From Craspedostauros australis (taxonomy: Eukaryota > Bacillariophyta > Bacillariophyceae > Mastogloiales > Achnanthaceae): 64,000 nt of DNA. The position numbers and the translations under genes were made by a program. Positions 21,075 to 31,148 of the stretch are shown one piece after another; position 1 is the first letter of the stretch, and each line of letters begins with the position of its first letter. Where the stretch lies: contig JAMXDE010000069.1 in NCBI GenBank assembly GCA_026770025.1, positions 146,161-210,160 on the forward strand, written 5' to 3'. Below the pieces are notes generated by a model that saw only the letters and a list, made by a program, of their open reading frames with translations, was not told the DNA's origin and ran no database searches.

Positions 21075-22035
21075 TCAGCAATGTTGTTGTGCATCATACA
21101 TGTAGTGTGGTATGCTCTTGTCAGGTTGGATGTCACAAGTGTCAGAGGTATGATACGATCTACTCTACACAGTAGCAATGCTCTGAGCACATATGTCGTT
21201 GCGGGGGCAACTCGCGCTTGTCGCGTTGAGCAAAGAATGACGCGACCGGAGGTTACGGCGATATAATAAATGAGTCTGATATGAATCTACGATTCGACAA
21301 ACGTGAGCCAATGAGCCTTTTTCCAAATAACATGGATTAAACGTAATTACCGTTATATCAAGAGGCTTATATTGTTCCTCTCGGACATTTGGAGACACAT
21401 GCAGTCGCGACACAAGTAGTCACAAGTCATTGCGCAGGCTTATTCATTGGGCTTGTACGACTCTGGATCAATACATGTTGAATTCCACGTCTCCAATACT
21501 ATGATTCTTGTGTGCGGAGACGACCACGACTTTCCACGCTTTAAGAACGCGAAGGCGCGAGTGCGACGACGTCGAAGGCATTGCGCGTGCACGCATGTGA
21601 CCACGACTACCGCTTGCTCGTGTGTTGCGCAGCGGTGGTAGAGATGAACAAGGAGGAACGAAAATGCTCGCACTTTGCGCAGCGAGATGTGCTGCCACCG
21701 TTTCGATAACGGAAGTTACTTTGCCTCCGACGATCATAATACGTTCATAGCTCGTACAACTACAAGCGGTGCCATTGCATTGGACTTCAATCCATCGGCT
21801 TGCATTGCATCCACCATTTGTGCATTTCTTTCATCACCATCTCTGTTCCCCTTCCTCTTTCTCATTTCCATTTTATAGCACACGTCAATCCTCCAACCAG
21901 TATCAGCATTAGCAAGAACAGTGGCAAGAACAGTAGCAAGAACATTAGCAAGAACAGGAGCAACAACAAACCACCCAAACACCAACCAACACTCTCCATG
22001 ACCATCGGCGTCGCCGTGGCTGCTGCTGTCTAACC
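21075..22035. other. Intergenic region, possibly holding an upstream exon
   Basis: No frame over 90 codons is convincing. The missing first exon of the minus-strand membrane protein may lie here. Bases 21895-21965 are a run of AGCAAGAACA units forming the leader of the ArfGAP gene. Confidence 0.35.
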
Positions 22036-24992
22036 ATGATTGCAGTGGAGACGACGATGTCCAGCGAGGCGCAACTGAAGCTGCGGCTCAAGGCCGTGGC
22101 CAACCTGCCGGCGAATCAGGTCTGCTGCGACTGCGGCGACAAGAAGCCGACATGGGCCTCGCTCATCGTGCCACCGCCGCATGCGCCAAAGCAAAGCCGC
22201 GCTGTGGGAGCATTCTGCTGCTTCCATTGCTCCGGCGCTCATCGCCGGCTCGGCGTTCACATTTGTTTCGTGCGCAGCGTTACGTTGGATGATTGTGAGT
22301 ATCATGTATTGAGCATTGGTATCGAGTGTTGGTGTCGAGTGTTGGTGTCGAGTATTGGTATCGAGGAGAGTATGCTAGAGTTGAGTAGTACTCTCTCTCT
22401 CTCTCTAGCGTACTTTTCTTACTGTTCTTTGCAGTGTTCTGTTGGAGAATCAATGAACTAATATGTCACAATATATCATAATATGTGCTATACTATACTG
22501 GTATCCACTCACTTCCTTCCATTTCGCACCTTCTATTCTTTCTTGCACTTCTGCCTCCAATCTAACTGCAATATCCAGGGAAGGAAAAGGAAGTCATCGC
22601 AATGGAACTCGGCGGCAACGAACGCATCAACCAAGCGTTCGAAGCCAAGTACGAAGCAGGCAATGCTGACGGCACCTTGAAACCGCATGTTCGTTCCAGC
22701 CTGGACGAGCGCGATGCCTTCATCAAGGCCAAATATTCGAAACGCGCCTTCTTTGATCAACGCGCTTACGAGGATATGATGGCGCAAGTCCTGTGCGAAA
22801 TAGACGACGGAACCTTAGCGCGGCGGACGCAGCAACTGCTGCAAATGGGCGATGGAGATTCGTCGCATCAGCAGCAACCGCGTCGCAGGGCACAACGCCG
22901 CTCTTCCTTGCCCACCTTCTCTCCCGCCGCGAACGATAACAGCTACGATGATCTCTTCGCCGGCGAGACGATGACGGACATGTTCTCGGATTCGAAGCGC
23001 AACTTGTTTGAAGGCGTCGATGTCATGGATTTCGCGGACCCCAACGAAAGCACCTGCACCTTTGGCTATGACGACAGCAACGACGGCAACGACAGCGACG
23101 CCGCGGTCGACGCGACGAGCCGCAAGACGGCCATGGCGGATGTGCAGACGTTTGGTTCCGTCAACGATTCATCCCGCATGATCGAAGTCACGCAGTTCGT
23201 GGTACAGGACAATGCTTCGCGCTCGCGCAGAAATAGTCCCGGCGACATGATGGACAGATCTTCCGGTCACTCGCATTCGAAAGGCACCAGCATGAAACAT
23301 CAGGTTATGGAATTGAACAAGGCGGCTGCTCCTCGCACGTCACGACAAACCAAAGGCCGATCGCATCCCGGTATCGCGCGCAGCCAATCCTTTTCCGCTC
23401 GCGCGGCGCAAAAGCAACCGCGGCAATCCTCCAAAACCGTATCGAAACGTGCGGCATCATCGCGCAACCTCGTGGCATCTACAGGGCATGAGCGCAAGAG
23501 GGTCCCGATGCGACGATCTTCGCTTGGCGGCAATAGTCACAGCTCCATCACGACGAGCGATCATGGTTCCAACCGCAATCTCAGCACGTCGGCACATCGG
23601 TCCGGATCATCGAGTTCGCTCATGCAGCACGATGAGACAGCGGAACGCGATCAATCGTCATCAAACAACAACAACGATCGATCGCAGGAGATGGACAATG
23701 GCAACAACAAGTCATCCCGCTCCTCGAACAGACGGCGCACAGATGACAAATCGAGGCGTTCTTCACGACGCACCGTGCCGTTGCGCGACACTTCATCGCA
23801 CCGATCGCGCTCCCGAAGCGTGCGGGCCAAAGGCCGAACCGCAAAATCAAGCAATGCCAACGATGGCGTTGAAAACGAAACCGCAGCAACCAGGGTCCCG
23901 TCCAAAAGCGCGTCCATGCTGTTGCTGCAAACCCACAGCAAACATTCGAAGCGCCGCCTAGGATCCGCCCGCCCGCCATCGCGCACCAGCTCCTTCGAGT
24001 CGGATGGCACGGATGGCGACGACTGCACGAGTACGGCATCGTCGCGCAAGTACAGCGGAACCGGCAGCGTATGCAGCAACAGCAACGATTACTTCATCGG
24101 TGGCGACGATGACGACGACGATCGCAGCCGATATTCGCGTGCCTCCACGGGACCCCGATCGCGCAGTCGCAGTCGCCGAGGAGGGCGGCGCCATCATCAT
24201 GCAGCTGCGAGGATGGTGGTGGAAGCCAACGCAACGGAGCCGCGCCAACCAACGGAACTCCAAAACACGATGAAGCGAGATCCACGCCATTCGACCCGGC
24301 GATTGAAGGAGCGTTCGAAATCTAGGGACGGTATGAGCCGCAGCACCCGCAGGAGACGAAGCAACGGCGAAGATGGTGCGGAAGCAAGCATGACGGGAGG
24401 CAGCGTGAGGCGCACGCCGCGATCTCGCAGTCTTGGAGATTCTCAAGATGACCTCTTGCAGGAAAGCCATGTCAGTTTGGAGACGACCAGCAGCACATCC
24501 GGAGTTGTGGATGGAGATCCGTCACGCATGGATCGCGCCCGGCTGCGTCGCAGCCAACGGCATCAGCACAACACTCCCAGCGTGACCAACAACAGCGGCG
24601 ATGAGAGCAGCGAGCCACTCAACACCGCCAGCAGCGTCAGCCGACGACGACCGGAACACATGCAACGACAGAACGGCCTTTCGCGAGAAACAAGCAACCA
24701 ACACTGTTCCCATGATGATTTGGAATTATCGTCCGCGATTAAGGAGAGGAGAGCACCACCGCAGCGATCGCGTTCCTCCGCCTCGCCCAGCACGATGTTC
24801 GGGAATGCAACGGCGGGCCGAGTGAAGAAACGATCCGCGCTGTCGTCATCGACTATGGAGTGGCTCGCGAAGGAAGACGAGCTGCTGACCGCCAAGCTCA
24901 AAAACAACGGGACCGCGCAAGACGCGGCGTCGAAACAAGATCAGAGCACATCCGCCGAGACGACGTCCTCCAACAGCTCCATCGAATCATGA
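22036..24992 (+). CDS. ArfGAP-domain protein with a long Ser/Arg-rich tail
   Basis: Two exons, join(22036..22294,22579..24992), give 890 residues. The 284-bp intron (GTGAGT...CAG) splits a Trp codon within the conserved [18 protein letters not shown]. The ArfGAP zinc finger spans residues 20-125: Cys30/Cys33 and Cys62/Cys65, the Arg finger at SGAHRRLG (Arg70), then ELGGNERIN. It would stimulate GTP hydrolysis on an Arf small GTPase in vesicle traffic. Between the two Cys pairs there are 28 residues instead of the usual 16, with a Pro-rich insert ([13 protein letters not shown]). Residues about 190-890 are low-complexity and rich in Ser, Arg, His and Asn with many RSxS and SRR patches, probably disordered and heavily phosphorylated. 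No other domain is visible. The ATG at 22036 (ACCATGA) is preferred; 22057 is an alternative. Confidence 0.85.
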
Positions 24993-25615
24993 AGCAAGTG
25001 CCATGCCATGGCGTGTCCTCATAACTTACAACTACTCCTATTTCACCATCCTCTGCTATGTCTGACGCAACAATTAGCAGGAACATCCACGACGAGTGCA
25101 GTCATGTCCTGCCGCACAGTCATCGAGTTGTTATGATGTGCTTGTACAAGCGCTCGCGCCTCTGGACACAAAGACTGAGCTATTGGCAGAAGCGAATATT
25201 AAACTGTAACATGGCATAAAGTGGGTGCATGCCATGTGATTGCACGGCCTTGCTTTGCTCAGAAGCGAAAGCCACCACTCCAACGGTGTCTGTATGTTTG
25301 TCTAGATTCATCGTGAAGGCTGTCCACGTCGCCAATCGTGATTGCCTTTGTTCTCACGACTGAACTTGAGAACAAGAACACTTGAAAAAGAACAGATGGC
25401 GAACGCCAAAAGACACGAACCCGCAAAGCGCTGAAATCTTTTTCTTTGTGGTTGTCTTCGTTGTTGATGCCTCCTCTCTGCCGCGAACTTCTGCGCGAGA
25501 GGTTGGGTTGATGGACACAACGATTGGGTGGCGCATTCTTTTGTGGAATACGACTGCTCTTTGCTGTTGTGGCCTCCTCTGCACAACCTCAATACTCTGA
25601 CAAAGTTATCTCAGC
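24993..25615. other. Intergenic region, no gene seen
   Basis: Frames at 25308-25600 exist on both strands with no recognisable content. The sequence just before 25616 is the leader of the plastid protein gene (TCAGCATGC context). Confidence 0.4.
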
Positions 25616-26779
25616 ATGCAGCGCATCGAATTCATCGCAGCAGCCGTCCTGGCCTTGATGGCCACACCATCCGGCAAAGCCTTCCATCTGCCATCCCCGG
25701 TCATTCGCAACCGAAGCATCGCGAAGCATGGCGACGATGTGCGCGCCTTCGCAATGGAAGCGCCGCACAACCATGAGACGCCCGCTCCGGAGCCGCAGGG
25801 AGCAGGCTGGTCCATCGAGGAGGAGTGGGCCCTGCTGGATCAACTGCCCAAGTTCACCGTCGGAGAAGGCGGTAACGCTCGCACCTTCTGGGCGCAGCTG
25901 CAGCTGGCAACCCCGCTCCTGTCCAATCGCGACGAGGCCGAACTGCTGCAGCATTGTGCGGCAGCTCGAAGCGGCGAGTCCACGCAGACCATGGTGTTCG
26001 GACCATCGCCGCCGATGCTGAATCACTGGACGGTCGCGGCCGATGGGCGCATCTCCGGACAAACGGAAGAGGGCAGGTCGGTGTGGATGACGACGCACGT
26101 GATCGGGCGGTTGCAGGGTGACCCTCTCGTGGATTCTTCGTCCGTGGGTTCCGGCGCAGTTTGCCAGATGATGCCTGGTGGATACATCGAGGCCGTCGGC
26201 GGTCGCGTGTACGAGCTGGGCCATCCGCTCAAGGTCAGCATCCAATCCAACATGAATGGGGATGCTTCGCCGCAGGATACGGCAAGGCGCACTGCGCTCG
26301 CCCATGGTTCCAATTTCTGGGGCAATGCGCACAATTCGGCAGATGGAGTGAACGATGGTTTTGGCACCAGCCGCAACAAGACGCCTTGGTGGTTGCCCGC
26401 AACGACCGCCACGATCGCATCGATGGTATCCGTCTCCGTCCTATCTGCCTGCATCGGATACGGCGCGGGCTTGTCGATCCTATCGGATGGCAGCCACACC
26501 GAATCTTCCATGACGCAAGTCTCGGCAGCGCACATCACACCAGTCTCCATAACGACGGCGACCTCCATGTCGGCATCGAGCATCAGGACAACATCAGACA
26601 ACAAAATCGAACCATCCATCTCCGAACAGCGCGCACGCACGGAGGCTCGTGTGCTGCGTGAGGAACGCGTGATGCAAGTCATCAGCGGGAAATTGGAGCA
26701 GGACATGTCGCAGCTTGTCAAGTTGCGGCAGCTCGAGCATCAGCAATTCCTGCAAATGCAGTGGAGCGACGAAATATGA
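25616..26779 (+). CDS. Plastid-targeted single-span membrane protein, unknown function
   Basis: The 387-residue protein starts MQRIEFIAAAVLALMATPSG, a signal peptide, followed by KAFHLPSPV, an ASAF-type site with Phe at +1, and a basic, hydroxylated transit region. A globular part (about 60-210) contains WSIEEEWALLDQLPKFTVGE and TFWAQLQLATPLLSNRDEAE. It also has the repeated-looking PGGYIEAVGGRVYELGHP segment, which resembles a short beta-structured module. One membrane span lies at about 263-285 (TIASMVSVSVLSACIGYGAG). The C-terminus is a charged helix (RARTEARVLREERVMQVI...), likely a coiled coil. It should reside in a plastid or periplastid membrane. The family is not recognised. Confidence 0.7.
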   Translation: MQRIEFIAAAVLALMATPSGKAFHLPSPVIRNRSIAKHGDDVRAFAMEAPHNHETPAPEPQGAGWSIEEEWALLDQLPKFTVGEGGNARTFWAQLQLATPLLSNRDEAELLQHCAAARSGESTQTMVFGPSPPMLNHWTVAADGRISGQTEEGRSVWMTTHVIGRLQGDPLVDSSSVGSGAVCQMMPGGYIEAVGGRVYELGHPLKVSIQSNMNGDASPQDTARRTALAHGSNFWGNAHNSADGVNDGFGTSRNKTPWWLPATTATIASMVSVSVLSACIGYGAGLSILSDGSHTESSMTQVSAAHITPVSITTATSMSASSIRTTSDNKIEPSISEQRARTEARVLREERVMQVISGKLEQDMSQLVKLRQLEHQQFLQMQWSDEI

Positions 26780-27329
26780 ATGCAACTTGGATTTCGGCGT
26801 GCAGGAGCAGCGTGCAGACAGAGGTACGCAAAAGATGGGTAGGTACATCGACCATCGTGTTAGATTACATAATATTATATAATACATGAACACTTTAGAA
26901 TAGGAAGGATACTGTATACAGCGGGAACATTGTATTGGGGACCCTCCAGAAAAGTATGGTGCACATGCTCCGTCATGCAAAGACGACACAGTAGATTGCC
27001 AGCGTTATCAGAATTCGATGTTGGTCGTGGATACGGGATGATGGGTGGTCTGTCATTCGTCAGTCTCAGAGAATGATGTTGAACCACCAACGCATCAACA
27101 CATCACTTCTTTTCCGAATTTGTTTCTGCCAGAAGCTGAGAATACAAGGCACATCATTGTTGTGGTCGCAGGTCATACCCTTGCAGAGGACATCATGGAT
27201 CGAGGTCTGCCTACTTGGACATCACTCGGCCATCGTCGGACTTGCGCAATTGATCCAGGCAAACAGAGTGGCAACCATCTCGCAGCAGACGCCTTCGGGA
27301 GCCAATCCCAGCGTGCCAATAGACTACCG
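26780..27329. other. Intergenic region with A+T-rich block
   Basis: An A+T-rich, partly palindromic block (TAGATTACATAATATTATAT) lies near 26862-26885. The frame of the next gene is open from 27045, but the first ATG that yields a targeting sequence is at 27330. Confidence 0.4.
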
Positions 27330-29228
27330 ATGACCCCGACAATCAGACCAGCGCTGCGACCAGACTTGAGGCGGCGAACACGCACGTCTCGACCCATTGC
27401 GCTGGTTCCTGTCGCGGCTGCGTTGCTGCTTTGCGTTCATGCAAGCAGCAGGGTGTCGGCCTTCATGGTCCACTCGCAGTCCTGCCGCGCACAGCCACGA
27501 TATGCGCAGGCCCATGATGACTCCATCGATGCCGTGGCGCAGCAATTCCAAGACATGTCGGTGGCAGATATCCAGCAGACGCTCGTTCAGAAAGGTCTGC
27601 AATTCGCCGACGACCCATGCGATCAGCCGTTGCAGAAGGTTCCGGGCTGCGTCGCCGACGTCCGCGTGCGCGCGATCGCCACGGGGCAGACCATCGCAGT
27701 CACAGGCACGGCCGATGCTTTGATCAGCCGCGGATTGTTGGCCGTCGTGGCGCGGTGGATGGAGATGACCACGTTGTCGCAGATACTTGCGCAGGATGCT
27801 GCCACGTTGGCGCAGCAGTTGGGAATCTCCGCGGCGCTGTCGCCGGGACGCAACGATGGCATTGCGAGTATGGTGCGCGTTCTGCAGGATCAGATACGGC
27901 AAGACGCGGTGGCGCCGTTGCATGATGCCGCGAATCCAGCCGAAAGGAGCGAGGCAACGAGCGACAGGCCCAAGGTGGCGCTGCTGTTATCCGGCGGTGT
28001 CGATTCCTCCGTCGCGTTGCGGTTGCTGCTACGAGACGGATACGACGTCACGCCGTTCTATCTCAAGATTTGGTTGGAGGACGAGTTGGCGCATCTCGGT
28101 GAATGTCCTTGGGAGGAGGATGTCAAGGTGTGTCACGCCGTGTGCGGGCAGGCTGGCATCGGGCTCGTCACGCTGTCGCTGCAGGCCGAGTACAAGAAGC
28201 GCGTCATGGACCACACCATCCAAGAGGCAGCGCAGGGGCGCACGCCCAATCCCGATATCCTGTGCAATTCGCGTGTCAAGTTTGGTTGCTTCCTCGAAAC
28301 GCTGACGCAGAATCCGGACGTCTACGGCTCCTTCGATTACATCGCCAGCGGCCACTATGCGCAGCTGCAGCACGATGCGACGACGGGCACGCAGCAGCTG
28401 TTCCGTGCGCCGGATCCGGTCAAGGATCAATCCTACTTCCTGTGCACGTTGCGGCAGGACCAGCTCGCCAAAGTCAAATTCCCCATAGGCCATCTCGAGA
28501 AATCCAAGGTCCGCGAACTCGCTGACGAATTCGAACTGCCCAACCGCCACAGACCGGACTCGCAAGGACTCTGCTTTCTGGGCAAGCTCAAATTCAGCGA
28601 CTTCCTCGAGGCCAATTTGGGAGTCCAGCCTGGATTGATCCTTGATGCCTTCACCAACGAGACCATCGGACAGCACAACGGCGTCTGGTATCACACCGTC
28701 GGACAGCGCAAGGGGATTGGCAATTCGTTGCATCCCTTGGCAACATCACGCGGTCCATGGTACGTCGTCGCCAAGGACCCTAAGCACAACATCGTCTACG
28801 CCAGCAATCAGTACGACGAAGAGGCATTCACGCAAGCGCGGTCCAAGTTCCAGGTCGAAGACGTGCATTGGATCGACGGTGGTCCACCGCAACAGCATCG
28901 GATACATCCAGCCGAGAATGACACGAGCAGTGGCGATGCTGACAACTTCATAACGAGTACAACCGTTGAGCCATCAACGTATCGATTCGCCATGAAGATT
29001 CGCCATGGCCCCCGCTTGGTCAGTGGGTCCGTGCAGTGGGATGCATTTCAAGATACCGCAACGATCGAACTGGATCACAAGGACGGTGGCTTGGCACCGG
29101 GACAGTACGTCGTCTTTTACGATCCCGAAACAGCGCAGTGTTTCGGCAGCGGCATCATCAGCGAACGCCATTGGGCGCGGTTCTTGCAAACATTCCAGCA
29201 GCGCGACGAAGAAGCGGTTCCTCAGTGA
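27330..29228 (+). CDS. mnmA: Plastid tRNA 2-thiouridylase MnmA fused to an N-terminal SufE sulfur carrier
   Basis: The ATG at 27330 gives 632 residues. An Arg-rich leader and hydrophobic core end at RVSA/FMVHS (Phe45), an ASAF-like plastid-import site. Residues about 65-190 match SufE: PGCVADVRV with the sulfur-accepting Cys107, DALISRGLLAVVARW, QILAQDA and the end motif LSPGRNDGIASMV. Residues about 212-630 are MnmA: PP-loop LSGGVDSS (220-227), NPDILCNSRVKFG with catalytic Cys312, HYAQL, DSQGLCFLGKLKF with Cys415, WYHTVGQRKGIG, and a C-terminal beta-barrel. MnmA adds sulfur to U34 of tRNA-Lys/Glu/Gln, with adenylation by ATP. SufE passes persulfide from a cysteine desulfurase (SufS). The fusion suggests direct channelling of sulfur from plastid SufS to tRNA. 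Both catalytic Cys pairs are intact. Confidence 0.9.
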   Translation: MTPTIRPALRPDLRRRTRTSRPIALVPVAAALLLCVHASSRVSAFMVHSQSCRAQPRYAQAHDDSIDAVAQQFQDMSVADIQQTLVQKGLQFADDPCDQPLQKVPGCVADVRVRAIATGQTIAVTGTADALISRGLLAVVARWMEMTTLSQILAQDAATLAQQLGISAALSPGRNDGIASMVRVLQDQIRQDAVAPLHDAANPAERSEATSDRPKVALLLSGGVDSSVALRLLLRDGYDVTPFYLKIWLEDELAHLGECPWEEDVKVCHAVCGQAGIGLVTLSLQAEYKKRVMDHTIQEAAQGRTPNPDILCNSRVKFGCFLETLTQNPDVYGSFDYIASGHYAQLQHDATTGTQQLFRAPDPVKDQSYFLCTLRQDQLAKVKFPIGHLEKSKVRELADEFELPNRHRPDSQGLCFLGKLKFSDFLEANLGVQPGLILDAFTNETIGQHNGVWYHTVGQRKGIGNSLHPLATSRGPWYVVAKDPKHNIVYASNQYDEEAFTQARSKFQVEDVHWIDGGPPQQHRIHPAENDTSSGDADNFITSTTVEPSTYRFAMKIRHGPRLVSGSVQWDAFQDTATIELDHKDGGLAPGQYVVFYDPETAQCFGSGIISERHWARFLQTFQQRDEEAVPQ

Positions 29229-29678
29229 GCGGTGGTTGGATGCCACTGGAGCACCATGCAGTATTGTAGTCAATGCGTAGGATAGTGGCGGCGGTAGATG
29301 GCATCACTAGTTATGTGGTAGAATACGGTTACTCTTCACCAACACAGCAAGGCTTTGGCTGGTTCAGTTTCGAGTGATCGGTGGCGCGGTCGACGATGGA
29401 CGCAACTTCCAATTTCTGGTCGGATACAGTTACAAACTGATGCACTGCATTTCCCGCCAGCGGGACGATACCACACTGCACTGCGCCGCACTGCACAGAA
29501 CTCGCCAGCCTACTTGTACCATACATTTCGTTTGAGCAAAACGGAACGACTACAGTCATTCAATGTAGAGTAATGCTAGCTTTATACTCCAAGAAACACC
29601 ACCGTTCCCTGGCTCGAAGTTGGATCATACGTACTCGTACTGGTGTCAGTACGGATACGGCGCCTACATGCTGGCTCT
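29229..29678. other. 3'-to-3' intergenic region
   Basis: This lies between the converging MnmA and P450 genes. It holds small frames without content and no recognisable terminator or RNA gene. Confidence 0.4.
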
Positions 29679-31148
29679 TCATGGATTGATCCTCTTGACA
29701 CGCAGCTTGGTTCCGATGTACTTGAATGTCATGAAGTACGAAAGCTCGCCTTCCTCCACAACCTCGAACTCGTACTTCGACAGCACCTTCGGCATCACGG
29801 AGTACATCTCCGCCTTGGCCAAAGTCTGGCCGACGCAGTTGCGGTTGCCATGAGCGAACGTCATCATGCTCTTCAGCATGTCGTTCGTCGCGGTCTCCCA
29901 GCGCTTCGGGCTGAACTCGTCAGGGTTTTCGAACACGTGCTCACTGCGATGCGGCAGCATGTGCGGGAGGAACACGTTGGAGCCGCTTGGAAGCTCCACC
30001 TTCGTGTTGCTGGTCTCATCGAGGAGGACGAAGTCGCGGTTGAGCTTCCGGCCCGATCCCAACGCGATGACGGGGGCAATTCGGTTGGACTCCGTGATGA
30101 CGTGTCTCATGCTCTCCTTGGCCGCCTCAGCATCATCGCCGAGCAACGATTTCTGCAGGTGCGTCATCGTCTCGGGATGCTTGGCCAACAACGTCACCGT
30201 GCTGGCCATGGTGTAACCCGTGGTATCGAAACCGCCAATGAGGAAGAGGACGACGTCGGAGATCTTCTCGAGCTCAGTGCGGTAGTGCGGATTGCTGTCG
30301 ATGAGCTTGATGGCGGTATTGTTGGTGGACTTGTTGGGGTTGTTCTGGTAGGCTCGCAGGATCTTCCTGCCAAATTCGGTGACGGCGTCTCCACATCGGC
30401 GGGCCTCGCGCACGGAGGGGATGAATGCTCCAAAGATCTTGCGCAGTGGGCTGAGGGACTGAGTGTAGGCGTACTCGCGGTACGCGATGAGGGAGTCGGA
30501 AGAGAACTGGTAGTACTCTTCATCGGTGGAGTTGTACTCGAAGCTGGCCTCCATGACGGAGTGAAAGACGAGCTTGGGGAACTCGTGGCCAGGATCGAAG
30601 GTCTTGTCGGTATCGGCGAGAGGCTCGAGGACCTCGTCGATGAACTTCTGCGCGTACTTGTTGCAGATGCTGTTCATGCGGCTGACCTCGCTGGATGCGA
30701 AGGCTGGCATGACGCCCTTGCGGAATGGTTTGCATCGTGGATCCTCAAAAGTGCGCGTGATGAGGGATGGACACCCGACTGCGCCGTCGAACGACTTGTA
30801 CAGAGCCCTGGACTTGTCCGTGGTCTTGTCCAAGAAGATCTCGCGCTGCGCTTTGGCATCGCCGACGATGTACAGGCCACCTGGCATGGGGATGTTGAGC
30901 TTGAAGATGGATGCGCCGGTGGCCTTTGCCGTGTTGAGCAAGAACCATGGCGAATCGCCTCCCATCATGGATGACATGGTCTCGAACATGCCGACCTTCG
31001 CGTTGGGCGGAGCATTCTTTGGTTGCGGTTTGTGGACGATGGTGTACAGCGCGAACGTGATCGCTGCGACGAGGACGGCCACGATGATGGAAGTGTCGGA
31101 CATGGAAGGGATGGAAGGGATGGACATGGAAGAGATGAGGTCGCTCAT
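29679..31148 (-). CDS. Cytochrome P450 monooxygenase
   Basis: The single-exon frame gives 489 residues from the ATG at 31148. An N-terminal membrane anchor (about 19-40, TSIIVAVLVAAITFALYTI) is followed by a basic, Pro-rich hinge (HKPQPKNAPP). P450 signatures are complete: I-helix FLIGGFDTTG with Thr for oxygen activation, ExxR in ITESNR, the PERF-like EFSPKRWE, and the heme-binding loop FAHGNRNCVGQ with the Cys438 ligand. It would sit on the ER with an NADPH-P450 reductase as electron donor. The substrate, perhaps a sterol, fatty acid or carotenoid, cannot be told. The frame continues upstream to 31328, but the added part is His/Thr-rich leader. A 443-codon antisense frame is a shadow. Confidence 0.88.
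   Translation of the reverse strand: MSDLISSMSIPSIPSMSDTSIIVAVLVAAITFALYTIVHKPQPKNAPPNAKVGMFETMSSMMGGDSPWFLLNTAKATGASIFKLNIPMPGGLYIVGDAKAQREIFLDKTTDKSRALYKSFDGAVGCPSLITRTFEDPRCKPFRKGVMPAFASSEVSRMNSICNKYAQKFIDEVLEPLADTDKTFDPGHEFPKLVFHSVMEASFEYNSTDEEYYQFSSDSLIAYREYAYTQSLSPLRKIFGAFIPSVREARRCGDAVTEFGRKILRAYQNNPNKSTNNTAIKLIDSNPHYRTELEKISDVVLFLIGGFDTTGYTMASTVTLLAKHPETMTHLQKSLLGDDAEAAKESMRHVITESNRIAPVIALGSGRKLNRDFVLLDETSNTKVELPSGSNVFLPHMLPHRSEHVFENPDEFSPKRWETATNDMLKSMMTFAHGNRNCVGQTLAKAEMYSVMPKVLSKYEFEVVEEGELSYFMTFKYIGTKLRVKRINP

Noticed and set aside
29643-30974. 443-codon plus-strand frame
   Set aside because: Antisense to the P450, whose heme, ExxR and I-helix motifs are unambiguous.
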